NCBI RefSeq assembly: GCF_049478495.1
Contig: NZ_CP168083.1
Coordinates: 62,001 to 126,000 of the forward strand
DNA length: 64,000 nt
DNA from: P36-A1 sp049478495
GTDB taxonomy: Bacteria; Bacillota_I; Bacilli_A; JAJDGJ01
Direction: 5' to 3'
Below are positions 28,160 to 37,936 of this stretch, in pieces (position 1 is the stretch's first letter; each line of letters begins with the position of its first letter). The notes beneath the pieces were generated by a model. The model saw only the letters and a list, made by a program, of their open reading frames with translations. It did not search any database and had not been told where the DNA came from. The position numbers and the translations under genes are program-made.

Positions 28160-29689
28160 ATGAAAACGATTAAAATTGATGGTAACAACCTAACATTAAA
28201 TGAATTTATTGAAGTAGCAAGATTTGATGCAAAGGTAGAATTCACAGATCAAGCAATTAAGAATATGCAAAGATCAAGAGATTTAGTAGAACATTACGTA
28301 GAAAACGATGTAATTAGATATGGTATTACTACAGGATTTGGTTCACTTTGTGAAGTAGCTATAAGTAAGAAAGATACAAGTAAGTTACAAGAAAATTTAA
28401 TCATTACACACGCTGTTGGTGTAGGTAAACCCTTAGATATAGAAATTGTAAGAGGTATGATGCTATTAAGAGCTAACTCAATAGCAAAAGGAAACTCAGG
28501 TGTTAGAGTAAGCACAGTACAATTATTACTTGACATGTTAAATAATCATGTAATACCTTTAGTTCCAGAAAAAGGATCACTTGGGGCTAGTGGAGACTTA
28601 GCACCATTATCACATATGGTTCTACCAATGTTAGGATATGGAGAAGTATACTACAATGGTAAAAAATATACTGGTAAAAACGGTATGAAAGCAGCAGGAT
28701 TACAAACAATTACTCTTTCAAGTAAAGAAGGTTTAGGATTAAATAATGGTACTCAATGTTTAACTTCTATTGGTGCAATTACAACATATGATGCTTTAAA
28801 TACACTAAAATTAGCAGATATTTCAGCAATGTTAAGTGCTGAAGCATTAACTGGAATTAAAGATGCTTATGATCCAAGAGTACATCAAGCAAGAGGTCAT
28901 ATTGGACAACTAGCAACAGCAAGAAACTTCTTAAAATTAATTGATGGAAGTACATCAATTACAAGACAAGGTGAATTAAGAGTTCAAGATTCTTATTCAT
29001 TAAGATGTCTACCACAAATACATGGTGCTTCAAGAGATGCTATAAATTATGTAGAATCTAAAGTAGCTATTGAATTAAATGCAGTAACTGATAATCCATT
29101 AATTTTCCCAGAAGAAGAAGATGTAATAAGTGGTGGTAACTTCCATGGTCAACCAATGGCACTTCCATTTGACTTTTTAGGAATAGCGCTATCAGAAATA
29201 GCAAACATTGCAGAAAGAAGAATAGAAAAAATGGTTAACCACCAATTAAGTAATGGTTTACCTTCATTCCTTGTTAAGAAAAGTGGATTAAATAGTGGAT
29301 TCATGATTATTCAATACTCAGCAGCTTCATTAGTAAGTGAAAATAAAGTCTTAGCTCATCCAGCAAGTGTTGATAGTATTACATCATGTGAAAACCAAGA
29401 AGATCACGTTTCAATGGGAACAATTGCAGCAAGAAAAGCAAGAGAAATATTATTCAATGCACAATCAGTATTATCTATGGAAATTTTGACTGCATGTCAA
29501 GCAATAGATTTACGTAAAATAGATACATTAGGTGCTGGAACAAAAGTAGCTTATGATTTAGTAAGAGAAAAAGTATCATTCATGAGAACAGATAGATTAC
29601 TAAAACCAGATATGAATAAAGTAGATGAATTAGTATTCTCAAATAAAATAGTAGAAGAAGTAGAAAAAGTAGTAGAATTAGAAAACTAG
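28160..29689 (+). CDS. hutH: Histidine ammonia-lyase
   Basis: 509 residues. It removes ammonia from L-histidine to give urocanate, the first step of histidine degradation, in the cytoplasm. The cofactor MIO is made from Ala143-Ser144-Gly145 in GSLGASGDLAPLSHM. Other family blocks: YGITTGFGSL, DAYDPRVHQARGHIGQL, QDSYSLRCLPQIHGA and ENQEDHVSMG. The start is ATG 28160, preceded 10 nt earlier by GAGAGGAG. An upstream in-frame ATG (28088) would add 24 residues not typical of the family. First gene of the hut operon, 30 bp before hutU. Confidence 0.96.
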   Translation: MKTIKIDGNNLTLNEFIEVARFDAKVEFTDQAIKNMQRSRDLVEHYVENDVIRYGITTGFGSLCEVAISKKDTSKLQENLIITHAVGVGKPLDIEIVRGMMLLRANSIAKGNSGVRVSTVQLLLDMLNNHVIPLVPEKGSLGASGDLAPLSHMVLPMLGYGEVYYNGKKYTGKNGMKAAGLQTITLSSKEGLGLNNGTQCLTSIGAITTYDALNTLKLADISAMLSAEALTGIKDAYDPRVHQARGHIGQLATARNFLKLIDGSTSITRQGELRVQDSYSLRCLPQIHGASRDAINYVESKVAIELNAVTDNPLIFPEEEDVISGGNFHGQPMALPFDFLGIALSEIANIAERRIEKMVNHQLSNGLPSFLVKKSGLNSGFMIIQYSAASLVSENKVLAHPASVDSITSCENQEDHVSMGTIAARKAREILFNAQSVLSMEILTACQAIDLRKIDTLGAGTKVAYDLVREKVSFMRTDRLLKPDMNKVDELVFSNKIVEEVEKVVELEN

Positions 29690-29719
29690 TATTTAGTGTA
29701 ATTTGAAAGGAAGAATATC

Positions 29720-31741
29720 ATGAATATTGAAAACAAAACAATTGAAAACGGTATGGAAATTAAATTAACTGAAATACCTAAAGAAGTACCACAATTTGAA
29801 CAAGGAATAAGACGTGCTCCAATGCGTGAATTAACATTAAGTGATAGCGATATTGAATTAGCTTTAATGAATGCATTAAGATATATTCCAGAAGAATATC
29901 ACGAAGAACTTGCACCAGAATTCTTAGAAGAATTAATGACAAGAGGAAGAATATATGGTTATCGTTTTAGACCAACAACACCAATTTATCCAAAACCAAT
30001 TCAAGAATACGAAGCATCAACAACTGAGGGTAAAGCCTTTCAATTAATGATTGACAACAACCTTTGCTTTGACATAGCTTTATATCCATATGAGTTAGTA
30101 ACTTATGGAGAAACTGGACAAGTATTCCAAAACTGGATGCAGTATAATTTAGTTAAAAAATACTTAAAAGTTATGACACATGAACAAACATTAGTTATTG
30201 AATCAGGACATCCAGTAGGATTGTTCCACTCACATGAAAAAGCTCCAAGAGTAGTAATTACAAATGGACTAATGGTAGGTCTTAAAGACAACTCTGAAGA
30301 CTTTAAAAGAGTTACCGCTTTAGGAGTTGCAAACTATGGACAAATGACTGCAGGTGGTTGGATGTATATTGGACCACAAGGAATTGTACATGGAACTTAT
30401 TCAACACTTTTAAATGCTTCACGTAAAATACATGAAGGTGCTCAAGACATGGAAGGACTATTATTTGTAACTTCTGGATTAGGTGGAATGTCTGGTGCTC
30501 AAGGTAAAGCAGGTAAAATTGCAGGTGGAGTTGCCTTAGTAGCTGAAGTTGATGAATCAAGAATAAACACAAGATTTGAACAAGGTTGGGTAGATGTAAT
30601 TACAAGAAGTGCTAAAGAAGCCTTTGAGGTTGCTAATAAAGCAACAAGTGAAAAAGAAGCTTTAGCAATTGCATATTTAGGTAATGTAGTAGACTTATTA
30701 GAATATGCTGTAGAAAACAATATTCATATAGACTTATTATCAGACCAAACTTCATGTCATGAACCATATGATGGAGGATATTGTCCAGTACAATTATCAT
30801 TTGCTGATAGAACAAAAATGCTAGCAACAGATCATAAGAAATTTAAAACACTAGTTAATGAATCATTAGTTCGTCACTTTGAAGCTATAAAACATCTTAC
30901 TGCAAAAGGAACATATTTCTTTGATTATGGAAATTCATTCATGAAAGCAGTATATGATGCTGGTGTAATGGAAATTTCAAAAAATAAAGTAAATGACCTT
31001 GATGGATTTATCTGGCCATCATATGTAGAAGATATCTTAGGACCAATGTTATTTGATTATGGTTATGGACCATTTAGATGGGTTTGTTTATCAGGAAAAG
31101 ATGAAGATTTAGATGCAACAGACAAAGCTGCAATGGACTTAATCGATCCTAATAGACGATTCCAAGATATGGATAACTGGAAATGGATTAGAGATGGAAA
31201 GAAAAACAACCTAGTTGTAGGATCAAAAGCACGTATCTTGTATCAAGATGCATGGGGTAGAACAAATATAGCTCGTAAATTTAATGAGATGGTTAGAAAT
31301 GGTGAAATTGGACCAGTAATGCTAGGACGTGACCATCATGATGTTTCTGGAACAGATTCACCATTTAGAGAAACTTCAAACATAAAAGATGGTTCAAACA
31401 TAATGGCAGAAATGGCAACACAATGTTTTGCTGGAAATGCTGCAAGAGGTATGTCACTAGTTGCACTACATAATGGTGGTGGAGTTGGTGTTGGTAAATC
31501 AATAAACGGTGGTTTTGGAATGGTATTAGACGGAAGCACTAGAGTTGATGAAATACTATATGAAGCAATGCTTTGGGATGTAATGGGTGGAGTTGCTCGT
31601 AGAAACTGGGCAAGAAATGAAGCTTCAATTGAAACTTGTATAGAATACAATGATCAAATGAAGGGTAAAGATCACATAACATTACCATATATTGCAACAA
31701 GAAACTTCGTAAAAGAAATTATTGCAAAAAGAAATAAATAA
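29720..31741 (+). CDS. hutU: Urocanate hydratase (urocanase)
   Basis: 673 residues, the long urocanase form common in Firmicutes. It hydrates urocanate to imidazolonepropionate using tightly bound NAD+. The NAD-binding region GLGGMSGAQGKAGKIAGG (about residues 253-270) and the strongly conserved LSDQTSCHEPYDGGYCPVQL, which carries the active-site Cys, are present, as are MLGRDHHDVSGTDSPFRET and VALHNGGGVGVGKSINGGFG near the end. A ribosome site (AAAGGAAG) precedes the ATG. Sits between hutH and ftcD. Confidence 0.96.
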   Translation: MNIENKTIENGMEIKLTEIPKEVPQFEQGIRRAPMRELTLSDSDIELALMNALRYIPEEYHEELAPEFLEELMTRGRIYGYRFRPTTPIYPKPIQEYEASTTEGKAFQLMIDNNLCFDIALYPYELVTYGETGQVFQNWMQYNLVKKYLKVMTHEQTLVIESGHPVGLFHSHEKAPRVVITNGLMVGLKDNSEDFKRVTALGVANYGQMTAGGWMYIGPQGIVHGTYSTLLNASRKIHEGAQDMEGLLFVTSGLGGMSGAQGKAGKIAGGVALVAEVDESRINTRFEQGWVDVITRSAKEAFEVANKATSEKEALAIAYLGNVVDLLEYAVENNIHIDLLSDQTSCHEPYDGGYCPVQLSFADRTKMLATDHKKFKTLVNESLVRHFEAIKHLTAKGTYFFDYGNSFMKAVYDAGVMEISKNKVNDLDGFIWPSYVEDILGPMLFDYGYGPFRWVCLSGKDEDLDATDKAAMDLIDPNRRFQDMDNWKWIRDGKKNNLVVGSKARILYQDAWGRTNIARKFNEMVRNGEIGPVMLGRDHHDVSGTDSPFRETSNIKDGSNIMAEMATQCFAGNAARGMSLVALHNGGGVGVGKSINGGFGMVLDGSTRVDEILYEAMLWDVMGGVARRNWARNEASIETCIEYNDQMKGKDHITLPYIATRNFVKEIIAKRNK

Positions 31742-31770
31742 AAATACTTTAAATATAAGGGGAACATAAA

Positions 31771-32730
31771 ATGGCTAAAATTGTAGAATGTGTACCAAAT
31801 TACTCAGAAGGAACAGACATGAGCAAAATCGAAAAAATTACAGAAGCCTTTAAAAATAAAGATGGAGTAAGATTAGTTGATGTAGATGCAGATGCAAATT
31901 ATAATAGAACAGTTGTTACAGTAATAGGTGATCCACAAAAAGTTAAAGATGCAGTAGTAGAATCAGTAAAGACAGCATTAGAATTAATAGATTTAAACAT
32001 TCAAAGAGGAGAACATAAAAGAATGGGTGCAGTAGATGTAATTCCATTTATACCTATAAATGAAATGAGCATTGAAGAAGCTGTAGAACTTTCAAAAGAA
32101 TGTGGTCAAGAAATAAGTGAAAAATATGATTTACCAGTCTTTCTTTATTCTCACTCTGCAACTAAACCAGAAAGAGAAAAATTACCAACAATACGTAAAG
32201 GTGAATTTGAAGGAATGCCAAAAAAATTAAAAGATCCAGAATGGGCTCCAGATTATGGAAAAGCTCAAATTCATCCAACAGGTGGAGTTACAGCTGTTGG
32301 TTGCAGACCAGCTTTAATAGCGTATAATATAGATTGTGCAACAAAAGATCGTCCAGCTTGTGCTTTCATAGCAAAAGCAATTAGAAATAGTGGCGGAGGA
32401 TACAAATGTATACAAGCAGGACCAGCAGAAATGGAAGACTTTATTCAAGTAACTATGAATGTTACAGATTATACTCAAACAAGTGTGTATAGAGCTTTTG
32501 AAGCAGTTAAAATGGAAGCTAAAAGATTTGATATAGAAGTAACAGGTTCAGAGTTTATTGGATTAGTACCTCGTAATTGTTTAGAAGACATTGCAGCATA
32601 CTATGAAAAAGAAAGAACAACAGATAAATTTAAAGATTATACTTTAGATGAATTAACAGCAATAGTAACAAAAAATTTAGGGCTTAGAGGATTCTCTACT
32701 GACAAAATTATCGAATACTATTTACAATAA
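31771..32730 (+). CDS. ftcD: Glutamate formimidoyltransferase
   Basis: 319 residues, matching the N-terminal transferase half of the bifunctional animal FTCD. It moves the formimino group from N-formimino-L-glutamate to tetrahydrofolate, yielding glutamate. Visible family blocks: VECVPNYSEGTDM at the N-terminus, NYNRTVVTVIGDP, QRGEHKRMGAVDVIPFIP, and AQIHPTGGVTAVGCRPALIAYN. The cyclodeaminase half is encoded separately two genes downstream, the bacterial split arrangement. A ribosome site (AAGGGGA) precedes the ATG. Confidence 0.94.
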   Translation: MAKIVECVPNYSEGTDMSKIEKITEAFKNKDGVRLVDVDADANYNRTVVTVIGDPQKVKDAVVESVKTALELIDLNIQRGEHKRMGAVDVIPFIPINEMSIEEAVELSKECGQEISEKYDLPVFLYSHSATKPEREKLPTIRKGEFEGMPKKLKDPEWAPDYGKAQIHPTGGVTAVGCRPALIAYNIDCATKDRPACAFIAKAIRNSGGGYKCIQAGPAEMEDFIQVTMNVTDYTQTSVYRAFEAVKMEAKRFDIEVTGSEFIGLVPRNCLEDIAAYYEKERTTDKFKDYTLDELTAIVTKNLGLRGFSTDKIIEYYLQ

Positions 32731-32752
32731 TACAGCGAAATGGAATGATATA

Positions 32753-34006
32753 ATGCAGACAATAATTTATAACATAGGTAAACTGTATACACTAGATCAC
32801 CAAGTTCTTCCCGTAAAAAAGGAAGAACTTAAGAATAGTGAAATATTAGAAGATGCCTATATAGTAATCAAAAATGATAAAATACTAGCACTTGGAACAG
32901 GTGACTATTCAAAATATGTTGAAAAAGAAACAGAATTATTCGATGCAATGGGTAATATTGCATTACCAGGAATAATAGATGCTCACACTCATTTAGTCTT
33001 TGGTGGATCAAGAGAACACGAATATGATTTAAAACTTCAAGGTGTTGGTTATCTAGATATACTAAGACAAGGTGGTGGAATCTTAAATACAGTAGAAGCA
33101 ACTAGAAATGCAAGCTTTGATGAACTGTATGAAAGAGGAATGCATGTTGCTGATGTAATGTTATTACATGGAGTAACAACAGTAGAAGCAAAAAGTGGCT
33201 ATGGTTTAAACATAGAAACAGAAGAGAAACAACTTAAAGTTGCTAGAAAAATAAATGAAGATCATCCAATAGATGTAATAAATACATTTATGCCAGCACA
33301 TGCAATACCAACTGAATTTAAAGACAATCCAGATGGATATGTAGACTTAGTAATAAATGAAATGCTACCAAAAATTGCTGAAACAGATCTTGCTAACTAT
33401 GTAGATATATTTACAGAAGATGCAGTGTTCAACAAAGAACAATCTAGAAAGATATTAGTAAAAGCACAAGAACTTGGATTTAAAGTAAAAATACATGCTG
33501 ATGAAGTTGTACCAATGGGTGGAGCAGCATTAGCAGCAGAAATAAATGCTATAAGTGCAGAACATTTAATGGCAACATCAGAAGCAGACATGGATAAAAT
33601 GGCTGAACAAAATGTAATTGCAAACTTATTACCAGCAACATCTTTTAATTTAGGAAAAGATTATGCAAAAGCTAGAAAAATGATAGACAAAGGTATTGCA
33701 GTTACCATCTGCTCTGACTTCAATCCAGGAAGTTGTCCAAATGCTAATATGCAACTAGTGCTACAAATAGCATCTAGAGGATATTCAATGACACCTTTAG
33801 AAGTGTACAATAGTGCAATAGCTAACGGTTCATGTTCAGTTGAAAAAAGCAATGAAATTGGATCTATAAAAGTAGGTAAAAAAGCTGATATAGTTATAAT
33901 GAATGCACCAAATATTGAATTCACAATATACAACTTTGGATCAAATCATGTAGAACATGTTTTCAAAGGTGGAGATTTAGTAGTATACGAACAACAAATA
34001 CTATAA
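32753..34006 (+). CDS. hutI: Imidazolonepropionase
   Basis: 417-residue amidohydrolase that opens 4-imidazolone-5-propionate to N-formimino-L-glutamate. Metal ligands are seen in GIIDAHTHLVFGGSRE (HxH near residues 80-82), KIHADEV, SAEHLMA and ICSDFNPGSCPN (catalytic Asp). The C-terminal small beta domain ends with VEHVFKGGDLVV. It is the third catabolic step, here placed after ftcD in the operon; 22 bp separate it from ftcD and 16 bp from the cyclodeaminase gene. Confidence 0.95.
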   Translation: MQTIIYNIGKLYTLDHQVLPVKKEELKNSEILEDAYIVIKNDKILALGTGDYSKYVEKETELFDAMGNIALPGIIDAHTHLVFGGSREHEYDLKLQGVGYLDILRQGGGILNTVEATRNASFDELYERGMHVADVMLLHGVTTVEAKSGYGLNIETEEKQLKVARKINEDHPIDVINTFMPAHAIPTEFKDNPDGYVDLVINEMLPKIAETDLANYVDIFTEDAVFNKEQSRKILVKAQELGFKVKIHADEVVPMGGAALAAEINAISAEHLMATSEADMDKMAEQNVIANLLPATSFNLGKDYAKARKMIDKGIAVTICSDFNPGSCPNANMQLVLQIASRGYSMTPLEVYNSAIANGSCSVEKSNEIGSIKVGKKADIVIMNAPNIEFTIYNFGSNHVEHVFKGGDLVVYEQQIL

Positions 34007-34022
34007 TAAAGGGGATAAATCA

Positions 34023-34661
34023 ATGAAATTAATTGATATGAAATTAACAGAATTTTCAGCAGCAGTGGACTCAGATGCACCAGCACCTGGTGGTGGAAGC
34101 GTTGCAGCTTATGTAAGTAATTTAGGTGTTGCTCTTTCAAGAATGATGGCACACTTAACAATTAATAAAAAGAAATTTTCAGAATTAGATGAAAAAATTC
34201 AACAAGATTTTAAAGATACTTTCAATAAGCTAGAAAATTCTTATAATCGTTTAATGGAAATGGTAGATGAAGATACTGAAAGCTTTAATAAAGTAATGGC
34301 AGCCTTCAAACTAGCAAAAGAAACAGATGAAGATAAAAAAATTAGATCACAAGCAATACAGGATGCAACTTTAGAAGCAACAAAAGCACCTTTAGAAGCA
34401 GCAGAAATTGCCTTTAATGCTTTAAATGAAGTTCCAAAATTAATTGAAAATGGAAATTCAAATGCAATAAGTGATCTAGCAAGTGGAATGTACTTATTAG
34501 AAGCAGGAATGAATTGTTCAATCTTAAATGTTAAAATTAATGCTTCAGGATTAAAAGACGAAAAAGCAGCAAAAGAATTTCTAGAAAAATGTGCAACAAT
34601 GCAATTTAAAGCGCATGATATTGTAGAATCAAATATGAAAATAATTGAAAAAATGCTATAG
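34023..34661 (+). CDS. fchA: Formimidoyltetrahydrofolate cyclodeaminase
   Basis: 212 residues. It converts 5-formimino-THF to 5,10-methenyl-THF with loss of ammonia, completing recovery of the histidine-derived one-carbon unit. The conserved opening APAPGGGSVAAYVSNLGVAL (residues 20-39) is typical; the remainder is all-helical with SGMYLLEAGMNCSILNVKIN near the end. Ribosome site AAGGGGA. It lies between hutI and the formate-THF ligase gene, 11 bp from the latter. Confidence 0.93.
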   Translation: MKLIDMKLTEFSAAVDSDAPAPGGGSVAAYVSNLGVALSRMMAHLTINKKKFSELDEKIQQDFKDTFNKLENSYNRLMEMVDEDTESFNKVMAAFKLAKETDEDKKIRSQAIQDATLEATKAPLEAAEIAFNALNEVPKLIENGNSNAISDLASGMYLLEAGMNCSILNVKINASGLKDEKAAKEFLEKCATMQFKAHDIVESNMKIIEKML

Positions 34662-34672
34662 GAGATAGAAAA

Positions 34673-36343
34673 ATGCCAAAAACTGATATTGAAATCGCAC
34701 AAGCTGCAACAATGCTTGACATAGAAGAAATCGCAACAAAAGCAGGAATAGACTCTAAATACTTAGTAAAATATGGTAACGATAAAGCAAAAATCGATAC
34801 TTCAATCAATAAAGAACTAGAAAAAAACGAAAATGGAAAATTAGTGCTAGTAACTGCAATTAATCCAACTCCAGCTGGAGAAGGAAAATCAACTACTACA
34901 GTTGGTTTAGTAGAAGCACTAAATAAAATAAATGTTAATACAATGGGATGTATCCGTGAACCATCTTTAGGTCCAGTATTTGGTGTTAAAGGTGGAGCTG
35001 CTGGTGGTGGTTATTCACAAGTAGTACCAATGGAAGATATTAACTTACACTTTACTGGAGACATGCATGCAATAGGAATAGCAAACAACTTGATTGCTGC
35101 AATGTTAGATAATCATATACACCAAGGAAATGAATTAGATATCGATTTAGATATGATACCTTGGAAAAGATGTGTCGATATGAATGATCGTACATTAAGA
35201 CAAGTAACAATAGCTCAAGGTTCAAAAGCTAATGGTGTAGAAAGAAAAGATGGGTTTTACATTACAGTTGCATCAGAAGTAATGGCAATTCTTTGCCTTG
35301 CAACAGATATGAATGACTTTAAAGATAGAATAGGTAAAATAATTGTAGCTTATAATTCAAAAGGTGGACCAGTTACAGTTAAAGATCTAAAAGCAGTAGG
35401 AGCAGTTGCTGTTGTAATGAAAGATGCAATGAATCCTAATATAGTACAAACACTAGAAAATAATGCAATGTTAATTCATGGTGGGCCATTTGCTAATATA
35501 GCTCATGGAGCTAACTCATTAATAGCAACTAAAATGGCATTAAAACTAAGTGATTATGTAGTAACAGAAGCAGGATTTGGAGCGGATTTAGGTAGTGAAA
35601 AATTTATTGATATCGTATCTAGAACTGGTAATATACAACCAAGTTGTGTAGTAATAGTTGCAACAGTAAGAGCATTAAAAATGCATGGTGGTGTTGCAAA
35701 AGATAACTTGAAAGAAGAAAATGTTGAAGCTATGCTTGCAGGTTGCGCCAACCTAAAAAAACATATGGAAACAATTGAAGCTTATGGGTTACCATTTGTA
35801 GTAGCAATTAATAAATTCCTATTTGATACAGAAGCAGAAGTTAAAGCTCTATTTAAATGGGTTGAAGAACAAGGTGCAACAGTTGTAGAAAGTGATGTAT
35901 GGGCAAAAGGAAGCGAAGGTGGACTTGAATTAGCCAAAACCGTTGTTGAAAAATGTTCAGAACCAAATAACTTTAAATATGTATATGATTTAGAAGATAC
36001 TTTTGAAGAAAAAATGCAAAAAATTGTAACAACATGTTATGGTGCTAACAAAGCAATTCTAAGTGAAGAAGCTTTAGCACAACTAGAAATATTTAGAAAA
36101 AATGGATTAGATATGTTACCGATATGTATGGCTAAAACACCAGCAAGTCTAACAGACGATCCAAAAATACTTGGAAGACCAGAAAACTTTGATATCCACA
36201 TAAAAGAACTTAAAGTTTCAGCAGGTGCAGGATTTATAGTAGTGCTTACAGGATCAGTAATGATAATGCCAGGATTACCTAAAGTTCCAGCAGCAGAAGC
36301 TATGGATGTAACAGAAGAAGGAAAAATAGTAGGATTATTCTAA
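34673..36343 (+). CDS. fhs: Formate-tetrahydrofolate ligase
   Basis: 556 residues. The enzyme interconverts formate, ATP and THF with 10-formyl-THF. The nucleotide loop TPAGEGKSTTTVGL (residues about 63-76) is clear, as are GCIREPSLGPVFGVKGGAAG, LHFTGDMHAIGIANNL, and EAGFGADLGSEKF. In this operon it would run towards formate, giving one ATP per histidine, provided a FolD cyclohydrolase elsewhere makes 10-formyl-THF. A ribosome site (TAGGAGA) precedes the start, and a strong terminator follows. Confidence 0.95.
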   Translation: MPKTDIEIAQAATMLDIEEIATKAGIDSKYLVKYGNDKAKIDTSINKELEKNENGKLVLVTAINPTPAGEGKSTTTVGLVEALNKINVNTMGCIREPSLGPVFGVKGGAAGGGYSQVVPMEDINLHFTGDMHAIGIANNLIAAMLDNHIHQGNELDIDLDMIPWKRCVDMNDRTLRQVTIAQGSKANGVERKDGFYITVASEVMAILCLATDMNDFKDRIGKIIVAYNSKGGPVTVKDLKAVGAVAVVMKDAMNPNIVQTLENNAMLIHGGPFANIAHGANSLIATKMALKLSDYVVTEAGFGADLGSEKFIDIVSRTGNIQPSCVVIVATVRALKMHGGVAKDNLKEENVEAMLAGCANLKKHMETIEAYGLPFVVAINKFLFDTEAEVKALFKWVEEQGATVVESDVWAKGSEGGLELAKTVVEKCSEPNNFKYVYDLEDTFEEKMQKIVTTCYGANKAILSEEALAQLEIFRKNGLDMLPICMAKTPASLTDDPKILGRPENFDIHIKELKVSAGAGFIVVLTGSVMIMPGLPKVPAAEAMDVTEEGKIVGLF

Positions 36344-36347
36344 AAAA

Positions 36348-36373
36348 TGAGGGATGCATAGCATCCCTTTTTA
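36348..36373 (+). terminator. Rho-independent terminator of the main hut operon
   Basis: GGGATGC, loop ATA, GCATCCC and a T-run, just after fhs; it separates the operon from the hutG-like gene. Confidence 0.88.
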
Positions 36374-36429
36374 TAATTATGAAATAAATATGATAATCAG
36401 GTCTAAAAGCACAAATAACAAAAATATTA

Positions 36430-36438
36430 TGTTAGAAT
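36430..36438 (+). promoter_or_regulatory. Extended -10 promoter of the hutG-like gene
   Basis: TGTTAGAAT, about 40 nt before the start codon and after the fhs terminator, suggesting separate transcription. Confidence 0.45.
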
Positions 36439-36478
36439 TAATATAGATTTCAAAATAATATTGCAAAGGATGTTAAAA

Positions 36479-37489
36479 ATGAATAAATATTATGAACAAG
36501 CTGATATGTCATTGTGGCATGGAAGAATAGATAGTGAAGAAGATTACTACAGTTTTAGATGGCATCAATACATTAAGCCACTAGATTTAGATAAGGAAAT
36601 CCCAGAAACAACAGAAGGCCATAGTATTGTAATAATAGGTTATAAAGTAGATGAGGGTATAGCTCTTAATAAAGGTAAAAGAGGAGCTGCTAATGCCCCA
36701 GATATAGTAAGAGATTTCTTATGTAATAAGCCATGTTCTTTCACACAAGAATTAAAATTATACGATGGTGGTAACATTAAATTTGTAGATAGTGTAGAAA
36801 ATTCACAAAAAGCATTAGGTAAATTAGTAGCAGAGTTGCTTAAAAAAGGTTACTTTCCAATAGTCATAGGTGGAGGACATGATGTAAGTTATGGAAATAT
36901 GTCAGGAGTATATAATGCAATAAACCTTAATAAAGAAAAAATAGGCTTTATTAACTTTGATGCACACTTTGACAATAGACCATCAACACAGTCTACATCA
37001 GGAACAATGTTTAGACAAATAAGAAATGATATGCAAAAAATAGATGCAAAATTTAATCATATGACAATAGGTGTTCAAAAAAGTGGAAATACACTAGCAC
37101 TATTTAAATATGCAGAAGAAGTTGGAACAAAACACATACTTGCACGAAATGTTACTATGGAAAGAAAAGAAATAAATGAATATATCTTATCAGAATTTAT
37201 TAAGGATTTAGATCACATTTACATAACAGTATGTACAGATGTCTTTTCATCAGCCTTTGCTCCAGGAGTTAGTGCTCCACAACCAATGGGAATTATGCCA
37301 GATAGATTTATGGAATTATTTAGATTTCTAACTAGTAGTGGCAAAGTAGTATCATTTGATATCGCAGAAATATCACCTGATTTAGATAGAAGTAATACTA
37401 CAAGTGCACTAGGTTCTATAATAATATATGGCTTAGTAGCACAATTTGCTGAAAATGCAGGATTAGATCTGTTTGAAAAAATAATATAA
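36479..37489 (+). CDS. hutG: Formimidoylglutamase-like ureohydrolase
   Basis: 336 residues from ATG 36479, chosen because AAAGG sits 9 nt upstream; earlier TTG 36461 and ATG 36470 are poorly spaced. It belongs to the arginase/ureohydrolase fold: GGGHDVSYGN (first Mn-binding His), GFINFDAHFDNRPS (DAHxD), and TVCTDVFSSAFAPGVSAPQPMG followed by FDIAEISPDLDRS near the end. In the context of hut genes it is expected to hydrolyse N-formimino-L-glutamate to formamide and glutamate. That bypasses folate, in parallel with FtcD. Agmatinase-type activity cannot be excluded by eye. Own promoter and terminator. Confidence 0.85.
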   Translation: MNKYYEQADMSLWHGRIDSEEDYYSFRWHQYIKPLDLDKEIPETTEGHSIVIIGYKVDEGIALNKGKRGAANAPDIVRDFLCNKPCSFTQELKLYDGGNIKFVDSVENSQKALGKLVAELLKKGYFPIVIGGGHDVSYGNMSGVYNAINLNKEKIGFINFDAHFDNRPSTQSTSGTMFRQIRNDMQKIDAKFNHMTIGVQKSGNTLALFKYAEEVGTKHILARNVTMERKEINEYILSEFIKDLDHIYITVCTDVFSSAFAPGVSAPQPMGIMPDRFMELFRFLTSSGKVVSFDIAEISPDLDRSNTTSALGSIIIYGLVAQFAENAGLDLFEKII

Positions 37490-37493
37490 TACA

Positions 37494-37522
37494 AAAAAAC
37501 AGTCTGAATTTAGACTGTTTTT
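37494..37522 (+). terminator. Rho-independent terminator
   Basis: AAAAACAGTCT, loop GAATTT, AGACTGTTTTT, directly after hutG. Confidence 0.9.
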
Positions 37523-37610
37523 ATTTGCAGAAACATATAAATTAATAATTAAGAAATATACATAAATATATATGCAGTATGAATATATTATGTATATACA
37601 AGATTAAGGG

Positions 37611-37639
37611 TTGTTTACAAATAGAAATAGTACTATAAT
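37611..37639 (+). promoter_or_regulatory. Promoter of the twin micro-ORF transcript
   Basis: TTGTTT (37611-37616), 17 bp, then a perfect TATAAT (37634-37639). Transcription would start near 37646, about 120 nt before the first micro-ORF. Confidence 0.5.
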
Positions 37640-37766
37640 ATATGTATAAGAAAAAACATTAGTGAATTATAATTAATCATTAATATTTCTTATATAATAA
37701 TCAATCTAATTATATTTACAAAAAAATTAAAACAACTAAAATTACAAATAGAAAGAAGGTATTAAT

Positions 37767-37814
37767 ATGTTACGTCGTATTTTATCTAATATCGCTAGTC
37801 ATAACTTAAGATAA
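37767..37814 (+). CDS. Micro-ORF 1, 15 codons (ends SHNLR)
   Basis: Reads MLRRILSNIASHNLR. GAAAGAAGG lies 7 nt upstream as a ribosome site. The leader GAAAGAAGGTATTAAT and the first codons (ATGTTA) are nearly repeated before micro-ORF 2, and both peptides end in HNLR, so the pair appears to be a duplication preserved at the protein level. It is amphipathic and basic. Function unknown: a signalling peptide, leader peptide or short toxin-like peptide are all possible. Confidence 0.5.
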   Translation: MLRRILSNIASHNLR

Positions 37815-37862
37815 CAAACAAGTCAAAACGTTAATTATAGAAGAAAAGAAAGAAGTGTTAAT

Positions 37863-37919
37863 ATGTTAAAAGAAATTAAATTTATCTTACATAATGTTGT
37901 AACTCACAACTTACGCTAA
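37863..37919 (+). CDS. Micro-ORF 2, 18 codons (ends THNLR)
   Basis: Reads MLKEIKFILHNVVTHNLR. GAAAGAAG lies upstream in the same arrangement as for micro-ORF 1. It shares start ML, a hydrophobic middle and the HNLR end with its neighbour, but the middle differs, which suggests selection for peptide features rather than a recent copy. A strong terminator lies 17 bp past the stop. Confidence 0.5.
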   Translation: MLKEIKFILHNVVTHNLR

Positions 37920-37936
37920 TATATAATGAACAAAAT

